DNA of 64,000 nucleotides from Barthelona sp. PCE (taxonomy: Eukaryota; Metamonada: BaSk clade), in NCBI GenBank assembly GCA_040285745.1, contig JAUFOR010000008.1, positions 186,001-250,000 of the forward strand. Direction: 5' to 3'. The notes beneath the pieces were generated by a model. It had not been told where the DNA came from. It saw only the letters and a list, made by a program, of their open reading frames with translations, and searched no databases. Below are positions 46,925 through 56,316 of the stretch, one piece after another (within the stretch, counting starts at the first letter, position 1; every line of letters starts with the position of its first letter). The position numbers were made by a program, and so were the translations under genes.

Positions 46925-47806
46925 ATGCGTCCGGACACCAAACCCACAGAATCTAAGCCGTTGTATGCTTCTTCTACGCTTATTTTCATCGTAGTTGTCT
47001 CACTTGTCAATATTTTCCTTCACTTAGGAGAATTCTTTGGCAATGCTATTGTTGTTGGTATCATCGGTGCCGTTTTTGCCTTTATCGTTTATTACCTTTC
47101 ATACGCATATAATATGCTTAAGAATCACTCTGTTGAAGCTAAGGATATGTTTTATGCCAGCGTTTGGGGTTTCCTCTCCATCTTTGTAGTCTTTCCCTAC
47201 CAATTCTTCCTTTCCAGCGCATGCGGATCACTTGCAAAAGATCCTTCTTCAGTTCTTTATGCAATCCTCTACGCCATGTTCGGAAACGCTTTTGCTGTTG
47301 AGTTCTTTTCAAAGTTCATGATTCTTTACATCCTCCGTGGCAAGTTCGTGAGCAAGGCTTCAGGTTCTTATCTCGGTTTCACGGCCGGTTTCTTCTATGG
47401 CCTCGCCCACTTTTTCGAAACCCTCCGCAATGATCGTTTCACCTTCAACCGCACAGTCGTTGCTATGGGTTTCTGCCTCCTCCAAGGTCATTGGGGTTCA
47501 ATTACTGGTGCTTTCATGGCAGGTATGACCATGAACAACAAAACCAGCAACAAAACCAGCAACACCCTCAGTCCTATGCTTTATTCATGGGTCTTCCACG
47601 GTATTGTCACCTTCTGGCTCACCTATTTCAAGCCTAGCTTCTGCGGTGTCAGCGAGACGATGTGCGAAATTGGTACTTACGGTTTCTACCTCATTGTTGC
47701 CATTGTTGCCACCATCATGCACATTCGCTTCATGAAGGATGTCCGTGAAGTTCAGAACCTCTCTGTCAAGCGTATGCAACCCACCGCCTCTGCTAGAAGA
47801 TTGTAA
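46925..47806 (+). CDS. Multi-pass membrane protein, PrsW/CPBP-like protease candidate
   Basis: 293 residues from the ATG at 46925; the frame opens earlier only at TTG (46859), and an out-of-frame ATG lies at 46851. About eight transmembrane helices. Charged residues inside helices are spaced like those of PrsW-type intramembrane proteases: Glu126 and Lys130 in AVEFFSKF (E-E-x-x-K in PrsW, second Glu missing), Glu165 in FYGLAHFFETL, and His189 in LLQGHWGSITGAFMAGM. The C-terminal tail is basic (RMQPTASARRL). The assignment is tentative; a transporter of unknown family would look similar. Third-position C/T bias suggests strong expression. Confidence 0.45.
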   Translation: MRPDTKPTESKPLYASSTLIFIVVVSLVNIFLHLGEFFGNAIVVGIIGAVFAFIVYYLSYAYNMLKNHSVEAKDMFYASVWGFLSIFVVFPYQFFLSSACGSLAKDPSSVLYAILYAMFGNAFAVEFFSKFMILYILRGKFVSKASGSYLGFTAGFFYGLAHFFETLRNDRFTFNRTVVAMGFCLLQGHWGSITGAFMAGMTMNNKTSNKTSNTLSPMLYSWVFHGIVTFWLTYFKPSFCGVSETMCEIGTYGFYLIVAIVATIMHIRFMKDVREVQNLSVKRMQPTASARRL

Positions 47807-47834
47807 TGTGATGTAAAAAATCTAAATGAGAACA

Positions 47835-48956
47835 CTAATTTTTTTGCAGATTTTTGGCCAACAATAGGGCGTCCTTTACCTTTGTGATACCGTTAAAAAC
47901 GTCAGAGTTCTTAATGCCAAGGCATTCAAGACCGTACGTATGTCGAGCTCCAATAAAATGATTCTCAAATGACCGATGTCCCTTGTACACATGGTTGCCA
48001 CATATCTCACATGTGTACTCTACATTCATGCCCGACGCTTTAAATAAAAAGAACGGGATTGGTTCACCGTCAAAATCTAGTGGGCGTTGTACCTTTCGCG
48101 CTACATGCTGCGTTTCAGTGTCTGTGGGTTTAATGTGCTGTAACTCGGCAAGTGTGTGGTTTTCAAGGCTCTCAATAAGCTCAATGGTGCTATCTATGAT
48201 ACCATTCTCAACATAGAAAGAATGCAAGAGAACACACCCAATTTGGTTTCTAATGAAGGTTGTGATGGGTTTTTTGTGCTCCTGTGGATTCGACGCACGT
48301 CTTTTATGCTTCTTTGAATTCATGTGTGCTATAAAAACATTGGCGTTTCCAAACTGTTTGTTGCAAACTTCACACACGCTTTCATCCCTCACCTTCACAA
48401 AGGCATCGTTGATATCCCCTTCGATCTCCGCCGTGTCCAGAAGTGGATTGCTTTTCGTGAGATACTCTAACAAATAATGATACGACATGTCAACCACATC
48501 AAATCCTTTTGCAATTGATAATTTCTCCATGTAAAACGGCATGCGCTCAACGAAATCTGTATATTCCACTGCCTCGGTTTCATATACATTGCAAAACTTC
48601 GTGTATATCTCTGTCAGATCAAGCGTCTTACCAAACTGCTCTAAACCTGTGTAAATAGGAGTTTTGAACCCTGTATTCGACTGCACTCGAGTTGGAATAT
48701 CGTCTATACCAATGGATTCGACGGTGCCCTTCCTTAAACCTCTGACAAAATCATCAAAATCTGGAAGCTCAGTCGATTCCATAGATTGCAATGCTGTATG
48801 CGCCTTTTCAAGGCATTCAGAGCCCTTTAATATGTGAAACCCAACCTTATGTGATGCTAAAGAGTCATTTGATGCAAGCAAATTTGATACAATGTGCTCT
48901 TCTCGCATCTGTGCTTCAGTAAGCCACATTCGGATGGAACAAAGTCGTTCGTCCAT
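47835..48956 (-). CDS. SF3A3: Splicing factor SF3A3 (SF3a60/Prp9)
   Basis: 373 residues from the ATG at 48956. An ATG at 49052 would be only 12 nt from the start of the divergent dynein gene, so the inner one is preferred. The C-terminal matrin-type zinc finger is diagnostic: YTCEICGNHVYKGHRSFENHFIGARHTYGLECLGIKNSDVF (human [42 protein letters not shown]), preceded by PLDFDGEPIPFFLFKASGMN (LGWDGKPIPYWLYKLHGLN). A C2H2 finger at CEVCNKQFGNANVFIAHMNSKKH replaces the SAP-like middle of the human protein, as in yeast Prp9. Together with the introns, this shows an active U2-type spliceosome. Shorter than human SF3A3 (501). Confidence 0.88.
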   Translation of the reverse strand: MDERLCSIRMWLTEAQMREEHIVSNLLASNDSLASHKVGFHILKGSECLEKAHTALQSMESTELPDFDDFVRGLRKGTVESIGIDDIPTRVQSNTGFKTPIYTGLEQFGKTLDLTEIYTKFCNVYETEAVEYTDFVERMPFYMEKLSIAKGFDVVDMSYHYLLEYLTKSNPLLDTAEIEGDINDAFVKVRDESVCEVCNKQFGNANVFIAHMNSKKHKRRASNPQEHKKPITTFIRNQIGCVLLHSFYVENGIIDSTIELIESLENHTLAELQHIKPTDTETQHVARKVQRPLDFDGEPIPFFLFKASGMNVEYTCEICGNHVYKGHRSFENHFIGARHTYGLECLGIKNSDVFNGITKVKDALLLAKNLQKN

Positions 48957-49064
48957 ACAAACAATGCAAATGAAATGGTAATATTTACGAAAACAAAATG
49001 TTTTCGCATTTCGATCCTCTTTCAGCATTAACCGTTTGTTTTTATTTTGCATAGCACGATCAAC

Positions 49065-49445
49065 ATGTCAAACGAACACAAAGAGCCAGAAAGTCATTCT
49101 TTTCTAACCATACCAGATGTTGTATTTCCATCTCGTGTTGTGAAGAACCTTCTTGAGACTGAGCTCCAAAATTACCTTGGAGACAAGTCATACCACTCAG
49201 AGGAAACTTTATCATGGTCAAAAGAACTTGCAGACGAATTGAAATTCAAGTTTAAGCGAATGAATGTGCCGCGCTATAAAATCGCTGTACAAGTTCACAT
49301 TGGTGAGAACAGAGGACAGGGTATGTGCCTCCAAACAAGGTCCTTCTGGGACGCAAACACAGACAGTACTTATTCGGCCAGTTTTCAGAACAAAACCCTT
49401 TGGGCAACAGCTACTGTCTATTTTGTGTTTGTTTATAGTAAGTAA
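49065..49445 (+). CDS. Tctex-1 family dynein light chain
   Basis: 126 residues, ATG at 49065 (the frame opens at a TTG 18 nt earlier). The Tctex fold is clear: VFPSRVVKNLLETELQNYLGDKSYHSEETLSWSKELADELKFKFKRM, then the signature PRYKIAVQVHIGENRGQGMCLQTRSFWDANTDSTYSASFQNKTLWATATVYFVF, matching YKIVVQVxIGEQRGQGV...FWDxxTDNxxxxxF. Such chains bind dynein intermediate chains in cytoplasmic or axonemal dyneins; the Tctex1d/DYNLT2-like motif with longer N terminus suggests a ciliary type, but this is not certain. Divergent from SF3A3 over 108 bp. Confidence 0.9.
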   Translation: MSNEHKEPESHSFLTIPDVVFPSRVVKNLLETELQNYLGDKSYHSEETLSWSKELADELKFKFKRMNVPRYKIAVQVHIGENRGQGMCLQTRSFWDANTDSTYSASFQNKTLWATATVYFVFVYSK

Positions 49446-49769
49446 GTAAAATTGTACAATTTTAGATGCTTTGGAGCAAGTTCAAAATATGAGCTTTATA
49501 AAAAAAAGCCAAAAAATGATATTATGCCGATGATATGCCCTTATTTGTGGCTCATTATATATTCTGTTGCTGATTTTGATGCTTACTTGTCAAATAAATC
49601 ATCATATCAAAAAAGGGCCATGGGATAGGTTCAACGCATTGTAAAACTGCAAATTTCATTCCATCTAAATCGATTTAAATCCTAAATCAGACTCGGGGGT
49701 CAAGAATTTGTGAGATGAAACGCTACCAGTTTCGGTAAGTATTTTTTATACCATTTCAACATTATTACA
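49446..49769. other. Intergenic region, AT-rich
   Basis: 324 bp between the dynein light chain and J-protein genes. A GGTAAGT at 49734-49740 looks like a metazoan donor but lies outside any gene and does not match the GTATGC donors used here. CCATTTCAAC at 49751-49760 may be the initiator. Nothing else. Confidence 0.5.
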
Positions 49770-51284
49770 ATGCAAAGTACTGAATCACACAACAGACCTG
49801 AAGCTGAAAGACTCAAAGATCAAGCCAACAGGTTTTACAAAAACGGAAGATATCAAAAGGCTTTGAAAATCTACACAAACTCCATTCTCGCTGATCCCAC
49901 ATATGCTGTTGCGTACAGCAACCGTGGTGCGTGCCACATGCAACTGGACGATTTCAACGCAGCACTGGATGATATTCACACAGCCTTAGAGATTGATCCT
50001 CACTATCACCGCGCCATTGTCCGTTTGAGCACGATTCTCTGTGCTCTGGGCCGCTTCCACGAGTGCGTCACCGTCCTTGATCCCTTTAAGGAGGAGAGCA
50101 CTGATATTCGCGGAGAAATGGGCAAAGTGGAGCGTTATGCAACAGAGATTGATAAGTCATTAGAGTCAATTGCAGTCGAGAACTACTCCAATGCCGAGCG
50201 TATCCTCAAGCGTCTTCTGGAAGACGTTGTCAAGCATAGTCTTCCGGTTGCTATGATGTATGCAATGGCGTTCATAGGCCAAAAGAAATTTGATGAGGCC
50301 AGACAGTTTATTGCCGCCCAGAAGAGAAAGGCAAAAACGCAAACTGAGAAGGATCACTTCAGCTTTACGGCTAAACTTGTCAATTTTTATGAGTCCGGTA
50401 ACGCGGATGCTCTTAGTGCTGAAATTAATCAATTGCGAAGCATCATGCCCAGTAATTCATTGCTCCGTCAATATGCAAAGCGCCTCCGTGACTTTGCATC
50501 CAAGAAGCAGGAAGGTAACGATTTGTTTAAGGCTAAGTCGTATGAAGATGCTATTGTAGCTTATTCAAATGTTTTGGTACCTCTTGAACTTAAAATCACA
50601 ACCGAAAACTCCCCTTCACTACTCTTTTCTTATTTCAGAAATATGTATTTCGAAAGAGACACACACTTAGAACTTGTATATGACCAGTTTGACTTTAAGA
50701 GCAACGCAAAGATTTTTGGTAACCGTGCTGCGTGCTATATGTCCACCGAGGAGTACGAAAAGGGACTCATTGATAGTGAGAAGGCACTATCTTGCGATCA
50801 CCAGTATACCAAAGCACTGGCTCGTCGTGCACAGTGTTACGTTAAGCTTGGGAAGTTCCAAAACGCAGTAAGCGACTTCGAGCGTCTCATCAAGGAGGAT
50901 CCTGGCAACCCTGAATGGCGTCAGCACCTCCAGGCTGCTCAACAAATGCAGAGGACAACTGGAGACAAGGACTTTTACAAGATTCTTGAAATTGAAAAGA
51001 GCGCTTCAGCTGATGATATTAGAAAGGCGTACAAGCGCATTACACGACAGAACCATCCAGATAGAACCCGTCACCTCAGTGATGCTGAAAAGGAACTTGC
51101 GCAGGAGAAATTGCAGAGCGCCAACGAGGCATACGAGGTGCTGTCCGATCCTGACAAGAGGAGAAGATATGACAGCGGTGGCTACTCAAGCGCTAATCCA
51201 TTCGGTGGCGGTGGATCTCCATTCGGCGGAATGAATATGGGTGGAGGTATTCCCCCTGAAATTCTTCAAATGATGATGAACGGT

Positions 51285-51319
<35 letters not shown>

Positions 51320-51416
51320 AGGCTCACGTCGTCGTCGTACCAGAACCTCAGGCGGCTTCGGCGGCATGGGTGGCATGGGCGGCGGTGCTCAAAACGTTGA
51401 ATGTCAACAACAGTAA
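49770..51416 (+). CDS. TPR-J-domain co-chaperone (DNAJC7/TPR2-like)
   Basis: 548 residues, ATG at 49770. Two TPR blocks (about 10-120, e.g. RLKDQANRFYKNGRYQKALKIY, AYSNRGACHMQL; and 245-385, e.g. KKQEGNDLFKAKSYEDAIVAYSN, GNRAACYMSTEEYEKGLIDSEKAL) precede a J domain (about 403-470) with Y-K-x-L-x-x and the catalytic H-P-D in RITRQNHPDRTR. The tail is a Gly-Met repeat with an Arg run (GGMGGMGG... SRRRRTR). DNAJC7 bridges HSP70 and HSP90 through its TPRs. DNAJC3 is ER-luminal and needs a signal peptide, absent here. It likely partners the HSP110 gene in this window functionally. Confidence 0.9.
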
Positions 51417-51433
51417 ACAAAAAATAGAATAAA

Positions 51434-52186
51434 CTACACACACTCTTCTTCTGTTGGTGGTAAAGATGGTAATAGATCTGTTCTCATTGGTTTGAACTTT
51501 GATTTCTTCTTTTTTGCACTTCTCCGCTGCAGGTTTCGTGAAAAGTCCCCCTCGTCTGCCGGTGAATGTTCAAACTGCCTCCTTTCTTTTGCAACTATAC
51601 GTTTAACTGCGCGTTTGTTCCGTTTCTCGGCCTCTTCGACTTGTGTTGAGGTCTTACGAGCAAGCAATTGCGTGCTTAGATCCATTTTCAACTTTCGTTG
51701 TTTCTTTACCGATTTCGTTTCAGATTTAGGTGCTGCAAGGCTTGGAATGTATTCCAAATCAATGTCTGACTCCTCCTCCTCCTTGATATCGTTTGTAAAA
51801 TCCTTCCAACTTGACACGCGTTGTCCTTTAGCACTCTTTGGGGTATCGAAGCCTGAAACTCTATGTTTCCTACCCTGGGCTGACTTCTGTGTGTACAGTT
51901 CTGTCGCTGACTTATCTGGAATCCTGTTAGGAGTATGTTTAGGAGAAAACGAAAGCTCTTCCTTAACAATATCTACTGCTCGATTCACGCTTTTCTTCTC
52001 GATAGCTGTGACTCTGGTAGCGATCGACTCAATGCTATTTGCTAGAATATCCTGAAATCGCAGAATATCATCAAGTTTGCCCATAAACTCATCTCTCAGA
52101 GCCTTTATCCCTCTTATCATTGCATAAGCCCCAGATTCGAGCTCGCTTAAGTGCTCTGCACTGTTGGTATTATCACTTACATTCAT
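51434..52186 (-). CDS. Small basic coiled-coil protein, unknown function
   Basis: 250 residues from the ATG at 52186; the frame runs on to a non-ATG codon inside the next gene. Residues 1-75 form a coiled coil (AEHLSELESGAYAMIRGIKALRDEF, then DILRFQDILANSIESIATRV). The remainder is Ser/Lys-rich and disordered with nuclear-localisation-like clusters (SVKKQRKLKM, KRNKRAVKRIVAKERR, RSAKKKKSKFKP). No family is recognised; a chromatin or kinetochore-type protein is conceivable but unsupported. Only 31 nt separate its ATG from the stop of the upstream VIPAS39-like gene on the same strand. Confidence 0.7.
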   Translation of the reverse strand: MNVSDNTNSAEHLSELESGAYAMIRGIKALRDEFMGKLDDILRFQDILANSIESIATRVTAIEKKSVNRAVDIVKEELSFSPKHTPNRIPDKSATELYTQKSAQGRKHRVSGFDTPKSAKGQRVSSWKDFTNDIKEEEESDIDLEYIPSLAAPKSETKSVKKQRKLKMDLSTQLLARKTSTQVEEAEKRNKRAVKRIVAKERRQFEHSPADEGDFSRNLQRRSAKKKKSKFKPMRTDLLPSLPPTEEECV

Positions 52187-52217
52187 GAAAAATGATAAAA
52201 AACTATTTACACGCAAG

Positions 52218-53987
52218 TTACGAAAATTCGAACTTGCTAATTGGTTCAAGCATTTCATGTGCTTCGTCTTCGTCAAGATCCTGTTTAACTCGATAGAAAA
52301 CTTTACGATAAAGCGATCCATTGTGACCATTTTTCCGCTCTGCCTCCTCAACCGACTGAACCGCAATTTCATACGACTTAGCCTCCAATGCAGCAATTGT
52401 TCGCTCCGATGGATCTCGGATTGCAGCAACAAACGGTCTCAAAAACGGTTCTTTCATGTTCGCAGTAGCGCATAACTCTCGAATAAAAATCTTCATGGGC
52501 ACCGTACACTTAAGACGACCAGAAAAGAACGCCTTACTGATAAAATGAGAGACAATCTCTTGCTGTTGACCTAGATTGGCCATAGCACGAAGTTTCTGAA
52601 CTTCCTTCATTTGTTGAGGAAGATTAAACGATTGTTTAACAAAAGCATGGCTCAATTCGCTCCGTCTAGGTGCTGTGGAGTGGAAGAAATGACAATAGTA
52701 GTACAGATCTATGGGAGAATCGCACGTCTTCAACAAATTTGGACGCTTAAAGTGCTGGAATTCAATAGGAGGGTTTGTTGCCTCTAACCTTCGATCATTC
52801 ATCTCAACAAAATGCACATGTTGTATGAAACGAATGTCCTCCTCTATCAGCTCACCAAGCCAAACGTAAGGAGTCATTCTAATTCTATCCTTAACACGAT
52901 TCAACGCCACAATACGCTGATCAAAGTCCTTGATGTCGTTTGCGAGGTGATACAATTCCAGAATCGTCTTTTTACCTCTGCCCGACTGTTCCAAGAAATC
53001 TACAAGTCGTTCAGGATGTTTAAGACTTAGAAATCGATCTACAAAGCTGTGTAGAGTGGTAAACTCGTCGATTAGATCACAGAATATGCTAAACTGAAGC
53101 GTATTGTATGAAAAAATAATTATTTTTTCAAGTGCAACCACTGACTTCTGCTCAACAGCTGCAAAAAGAAGCTCACGTTGCAGCCTCAGTGCTGAGTACT
53201 TTTCAAGGCTTACGTCAATACCTTCTTCAATCGATCGAATTACATCCGAAAACGTTTGAGGCTCATATTTATCCAATTCTGCCTGAAGAGTACTAATCTT
53301 CACTTCGTAATCCTTAAGCTTCTTCCGAAGGGCAAAGATCTCTGAGTCAGTTGTCGATGACCTGCGCCGCCGTGCGGAAGGTGGACGTTCTGTTGATACT
53401 TTTTTCGGCACTTCAGAATAGACAACTGGAACTGGTTGAATCTGAGACTCAGGGGCGGGATATGAGACCTCGGGCAGATCAATGTTGATGGAAACCTCAC
53501 CTTTTGGCTTGGTGTTAGCGTTAGGTTTTGAAATTGGAGATTCTTTCTTGATAGGTTGATGTTTAACTTCAGAAGATTCTGCACCCAAAGGGAGTCCAAA
53601 TTGAGCTTCTTCTTCCTTGTTCTCCTCTTCTGGCTCGCTATCTAAATCCTGAGCCAATGTACCACTAAATGGAATATCTTCTACTGGTTCCTGAGCGTTT
53701 TGTGTGTGCTCTACATCATGCACCGCAATGATGGTGGGTTCTGGTTCCTCTACCTGTTGAACTGGCTCTGTGAAAGGCTTGATATCAAAATTAAGTGAAA
53801 GATCATCTGTTTGACCAAAAGAACCAATATTAGATTCTCCAAACGTCGGAGTTGGGTCATCGTTGCGATTTAAAAACTCCATATAAACATTTGAAGCAGC
53901 AGTTTCACGAAAGGGTTTAGAAGTTGGTCTAAAATCTGACATACTGTCAAATTCGAGATCAATATCCATGTGTGCGTCCATTTGCAT
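52218..53987 (-). CDS. VIPAS39: VIPAS39/SPE-39-like endosomal trafficking protein
   Basis: 589 residues from the ATG at 53987; the longer frame lacks an ATG at the right place, and a minus-strand CCTTT box is at 54013-54017. The first 240 residues are acidic and disordered, followed by a coiled coil (IFALRKKLKDYEVKISTLQAELDKYE). The C-terminal 330 residues match VIPAS39: SVVALEKIIIFSYNTLQFSIFCDL (human [23 protein letters not shown]), FLEQSGRGKKTILELYHLAND (FLDRTEELALSHY), FVEMNDRRLEATNPP (IIEANDRHLESAGQ), LLKTCDSPIDLYYYCHFFHST ([21 protein letters not shown]). VIPAS39 pairs with VPS33B (the CHEVI complex) in endosome maturation and exocytosis. Confidence 0.75.
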   Translation of the reverse strand: MQMDAHMDIDLEFDSMSDFRPTSKPFRETAASNVYMEFLNRNDDPTPTFGESNIGSFGQTDDLSLNFDIKPFTEPVQQVEEPEPTIIAVHDVEHTQNAQEPVEDIPFSGTLAQDLDSEPEEENKEEEAQFGLPLGAESSEVKHQPIKKESPISKPNANTKPKGEVSINIDLPEVSYPAPESQIQPVPVVYSEVPKKVSTERPPSARRRRSSTTDSEIFALRKKLKDYEVKISTLQAELDKYEPQTFSDVIRSIEEGIDVSLEKYSALRLQRELLFAAVEQKSVVALEKIIIFSYNTLQFSIFCDLIDEFTTLHSFVDRFLSLKHPERLVDFLEQSGRGKKTILELYHLANDIKDFDQRIVALNRVKDRIRMTPYVWLGELIEEDIRFIQHVHFVEMNDRRLEATNPPIEFQHFKRPNLLKTCDSPIDLYYYCHFFHSTAPRRSELSHAFVKQSFNLPQQMKEVQKLRAMANLGQQQEIVSHFISKAFFSGRLKCTVPMKIFIRELCATANMKEPFLRPFVAAIRDPSERTIAALEAKSYEIAVQSVEEAERKNGHNGSLYRKVFYRVKQDLDEDEAHEMLEPISKFEFS

Positions 53988-54012
53988 TAGCTGTATATAT
54001 AAATTATTACGA

Positions 54013-54017
54013 AAAGG
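54013..54017 (-). promoter_or_regulatory. CCTTT initiator-like box before VIPAS39 (minus strand)
   Basis: Minus strand TTCACCCCTTTTCGTAATAA, 25 nt before the ATG at 53987. Confidence 0.5.
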
Positions 54018-54063
54018 GGTGAAAAACAATAAAACAAAAAATGCTGAAATTTTATTGACAATA

Positions 54064-55533
54064 TTAGTAACCATAAAAACGAGTGTTGCTTTGGAACAGG
54101 TTGGAATTATTATAACGACGGTTGTTTGTAGTACGACGTCTGGTTTGTTGTTGGAAACCTTGCTGGAAACCTTGAGCCATGCCACCCATAGCACTCATCA
54201 TCGAACCCATCATCGAACCAAGACCTGAGGCAAGTGTGTTGCTGCCATGCATAACGTTAGGATGCTGAGGCTGTTGAATTTGGAATGAAGTACCCTGCTG
54301 ATACTGGGGTTGTTGGTACTGGGGTTGTTGAGGTTGCTGGTATTGGGGTTGAGGCTGGTACTGGGGTTGAGGCTGGTACTGGGGTTGAGGCTGGTATTGA
54401 GGTTGAGGCTGTTGGTACTGAGGCTGGGGTTGGGGTTGATACTGAGGTTGAGTAGGATATTGAGGTTGAGTAGAATATTGAGGTTGTCCCATTGGTTGTC
54501 CCATGGGGTTGGGCATAAAACCTCCATCATCAGGCATGGTGAATCCCTGGTTCGACTGGGTCTGAGTGTTTCCACACTGAGCATTGAGGCTCCACATGTC
54601 AACAAAACCACCGTTCTGCATCATTGATGAAAAAGCATTCTCCATTGCCATAGTGGTGTTGTTTTTGGGCTTTTGCATGAGGGGATGGATCGGAACGGAA
54701 TTCTGAGGACCACGCTCGGTTGTAGTACCTTGACGAGGGCAAGAGAACTTGGGAACGGTGTCAAGGCTTGCCTGGAATGTAATCTGACCAACAGGGTTGT
54801 TTGCTTTATCAACAACGCTAATGTTGTACTGCTTGGGTTGTGTGGGGTCGGCAGGGATCTGATCAAACGTGAAAGTGGCCGTACCAAACTTTGAATCACT
54901 TATCATACCCTTGTCCATGATATCAATAACGAAGGGACGTGACTCCAGTTCTCTGAACGTGGTTGCGATCGTCAAAGGATTGATATATTGGAATTGGTAC
55001 ATTTGATAGTTACCAACCTTCTCAGATTCGACTGATACATTATCTTCCTGCTCACGATGAACCTTGAGGTAAAGATTGACAGCACGAGCAAGTTGGACAG
55101 CAACGTTAGATATACCAACGCGAGTCTCAGTGATAGCTTCAGCGATACACTTGAAACTGACACGACCCTGAACAAACTGAGCTTGGTGGTCTTGGGGCAT
55201 AAAGAGAGCCATAGATCTTTGCTCAGGAGCAAGGAGCATGGCCTCGACGGTGAGGACGCTCATTCCAATCATCTGATCCTTACCAAACTCCTGGTCAAGA
55301 CACACAATCTTAAAGAAAACTTCACCAATACGTTCTTCATCAACTTCAAACTCAAAAACGAACTTGTCGTCAAATTGAGCGGACAAACAACGCTTAATTG
55401 TCTTGGTCTTAAACTCTTGCAGACCGTTCTTTGCTTCTACAGAAAAAACAACATAAGGGTCACTTGTACCATCCTCATTACGAGGAGCAAGGTTAGAAAC
55501 AGAAATATTATCAAGGAAACAACGTACACGCAT
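54064..55533 (-). CDS. C2-domain protein with Pro-Gln-Tyr repeat tail
   Basis: 489 residues, ATG at 55533. Residues 1-110 form a C2 domain: RVRCFLDNISVSNLAPRNEDGTSDPYVVFSV, with the calcium-binding loop Asp in DGTSDPYV and a second loop around LDQEFGKDQMIG. A second beta-rich domain covers 120-270 (VQLARAVNLYLKVHREQ...). The C-terminal 200 residues are disordered, with about a dozen QPQYQPQ-type repeats (bases 54290-54480) and a final Gly-Met-rich stretch and Asn-Arg end (TTNNRRYNNSN). Several protist C2 proteins with such tails bind membranes in a Ca-dependent way. Exact role unknown. Confidence 0.8.
   Translation of the reverse strand: MRVRCFLDNISVSNLAPRNEDGTSDPYVVFSVEAKNGLQEFKTKTIKRCLSAQFDDKFVFEFEVDEERIGEVFFKIVCLDQEFGKDQMIGMSVLTVEAMLLAPEQRSMALFMPQDHQAQFVQGRVSFKCIAEAITETRVGISNVAVQLARAVNLYLKVHREQEDNVSVESEKVGNYQMYQFQYINPLTIATTFRELESRPFVIDIMDKGMISDSKFGTATFTFDQIPADPTQPKQYNISVVDKANNPVGQITFQASLDTVPKFSCPRQGTTTERGPQNSVPIHPLMQKPKNNTTMAMENAFSSMMQNGGFVDMWSLNAQCGNTQTQSNQGFTMPDDGGFMPNPMGQPMGQPQYSTQPQYPTQPQYQPQPQPQYQQPQPQYQPQPQYQPQPQYQPQPQYQQPQQPQYQQPQYQQGTSFQIQQPQHPNVMHGSNTLASGLGSMMGSMMSAMGGMAQGFQQGFQQQTRRRTTNNRRYNNSNLFQSNTRFYGY
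54290..54480 (-). repeat. In-frame repeat encoding QPQYQPQ-type units
   Basis: Near-tandem 12- to 18-bp units (CAGCCTCAACCCCAGTAC on the minus strand) within the C2-protein gene. Confidence 0.85.
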
Positions 55534-56126
55534 AATAATGTTAATTAGATGAGGTTAGAAAAGGGTATTCAACGTATACTTGCTTCAAAGACATTTTCTT
55601 GTCAGCTACAGCAGATTTGTATCATATACTTGTCATTTCATGGATTTCATCGGTTGAAATCGGTTCTATTCTTGGTAAACTAAAAAATATTTGATTTCAA
55701 CAATTTTGCAATACACTCACTCGCAACCCCCTTGTAATAATGAAACAGCCATGATGGCGAGATGCAATTAGTTCTTTTGAAATAATAAAGAGGAATGGGC
55801 TTTATAGGAGTCAAGCACCATGTAAGAACTTTTACAGTACTCTATTGATTCAGAATATATTTTTTCAGTCAATTTTCAAGCCTCTTATCCATAAATTGTG
55901 AAAAATTGTGAAAAAAAAAAAATAGAAAATTTTAGGAAGCTATATCCATTGCAGGATAAATCCGAGGGTAAGACAATCAATTTTGAGGTTTCAACACGAT
56001 TTGTAAGATTCGGTATGCGCTTGCTAGCTTCAGAAATGATCAATAAAAAATTTCAACCGAACTTTATCATTAAAAAACCCACTCAAATTTTTCTAAATGG
56101 TACGCTTGTGAATAACTCATCCATGT
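55534..56126. other. Intergenic DNA at the edge of the gene block
   Basis: 593 bp, AT-rich. It contains the C2 gene's upstream CCTTT box (55560-55564, minus strand). An 87-codon plus-strand frame (55898-56161) begins in an A-rich run and ends inside the repeated element; I do not consider it a gene. Nothing else is supported. Confidence 0.5.
55560..55564 (-). promoter_or_regulatory. CCTTT initiator-like box before the C2 gene (minus strand)
   Basis: Minus strand ATACCCTTTTCTAACC, 26 nt before the ATG at 55533. Confidence 0.5.
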
Positions 56127-56316
56127 TTATCCTCTATCCTACACCTTGGATGGTTTACTGAAGTGACAGCCTGCATGTTGGGAGGGCAGCAGAACTAAAC
56201 TGGGTACGGATCACGATACTGCCGCAGACTACGTATCCAGAGAGCCATGATTAACTGCTAACTATCTCATTATTAAGAAAATATAATAAAAATATAATAA
56301 AAAACTTACCTGCGTT
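56127..56316. repeat. Element A copy 1 (candidate structured RNA)
   Basis: 190 bp, matched by copy 2 at 57691-57908. The first 63 bases are identical between copies, the middle varies, and both end in AAAACTTACCTGCGTT. In the middle, GGGTACG can pair with CGTATCC here and with CGTACCC in copy 2, so pairing is kept while the sequence changes. The strand of any transcript is unknown. Not recognised as U1-U6, 5S, SRP or RNase P/MRP RNA by eye. Confidence 0.55.

Noticed and set aside
48957-49052. Upstream ATG at 49052 for SF3A3
   Set aside because: It would leave 12 nt between divergent genes, and the extra 32 residues have no counterpart in the family.
55898-56161. 87-codon plus-strand frame
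   Set aside because: It starts in an A-rich run, has no initiator box and ends within element A. The peptide shows no domain.
56303-56316. ACTTACCTG, identical to the 5' end of U1 snRNA, in both element A copies
   Set aside because: Sequence downstream of it is not conserved between the copies and has no U1 stem-loop I motif (GATCANGAAG); conservation lies upstream instead.
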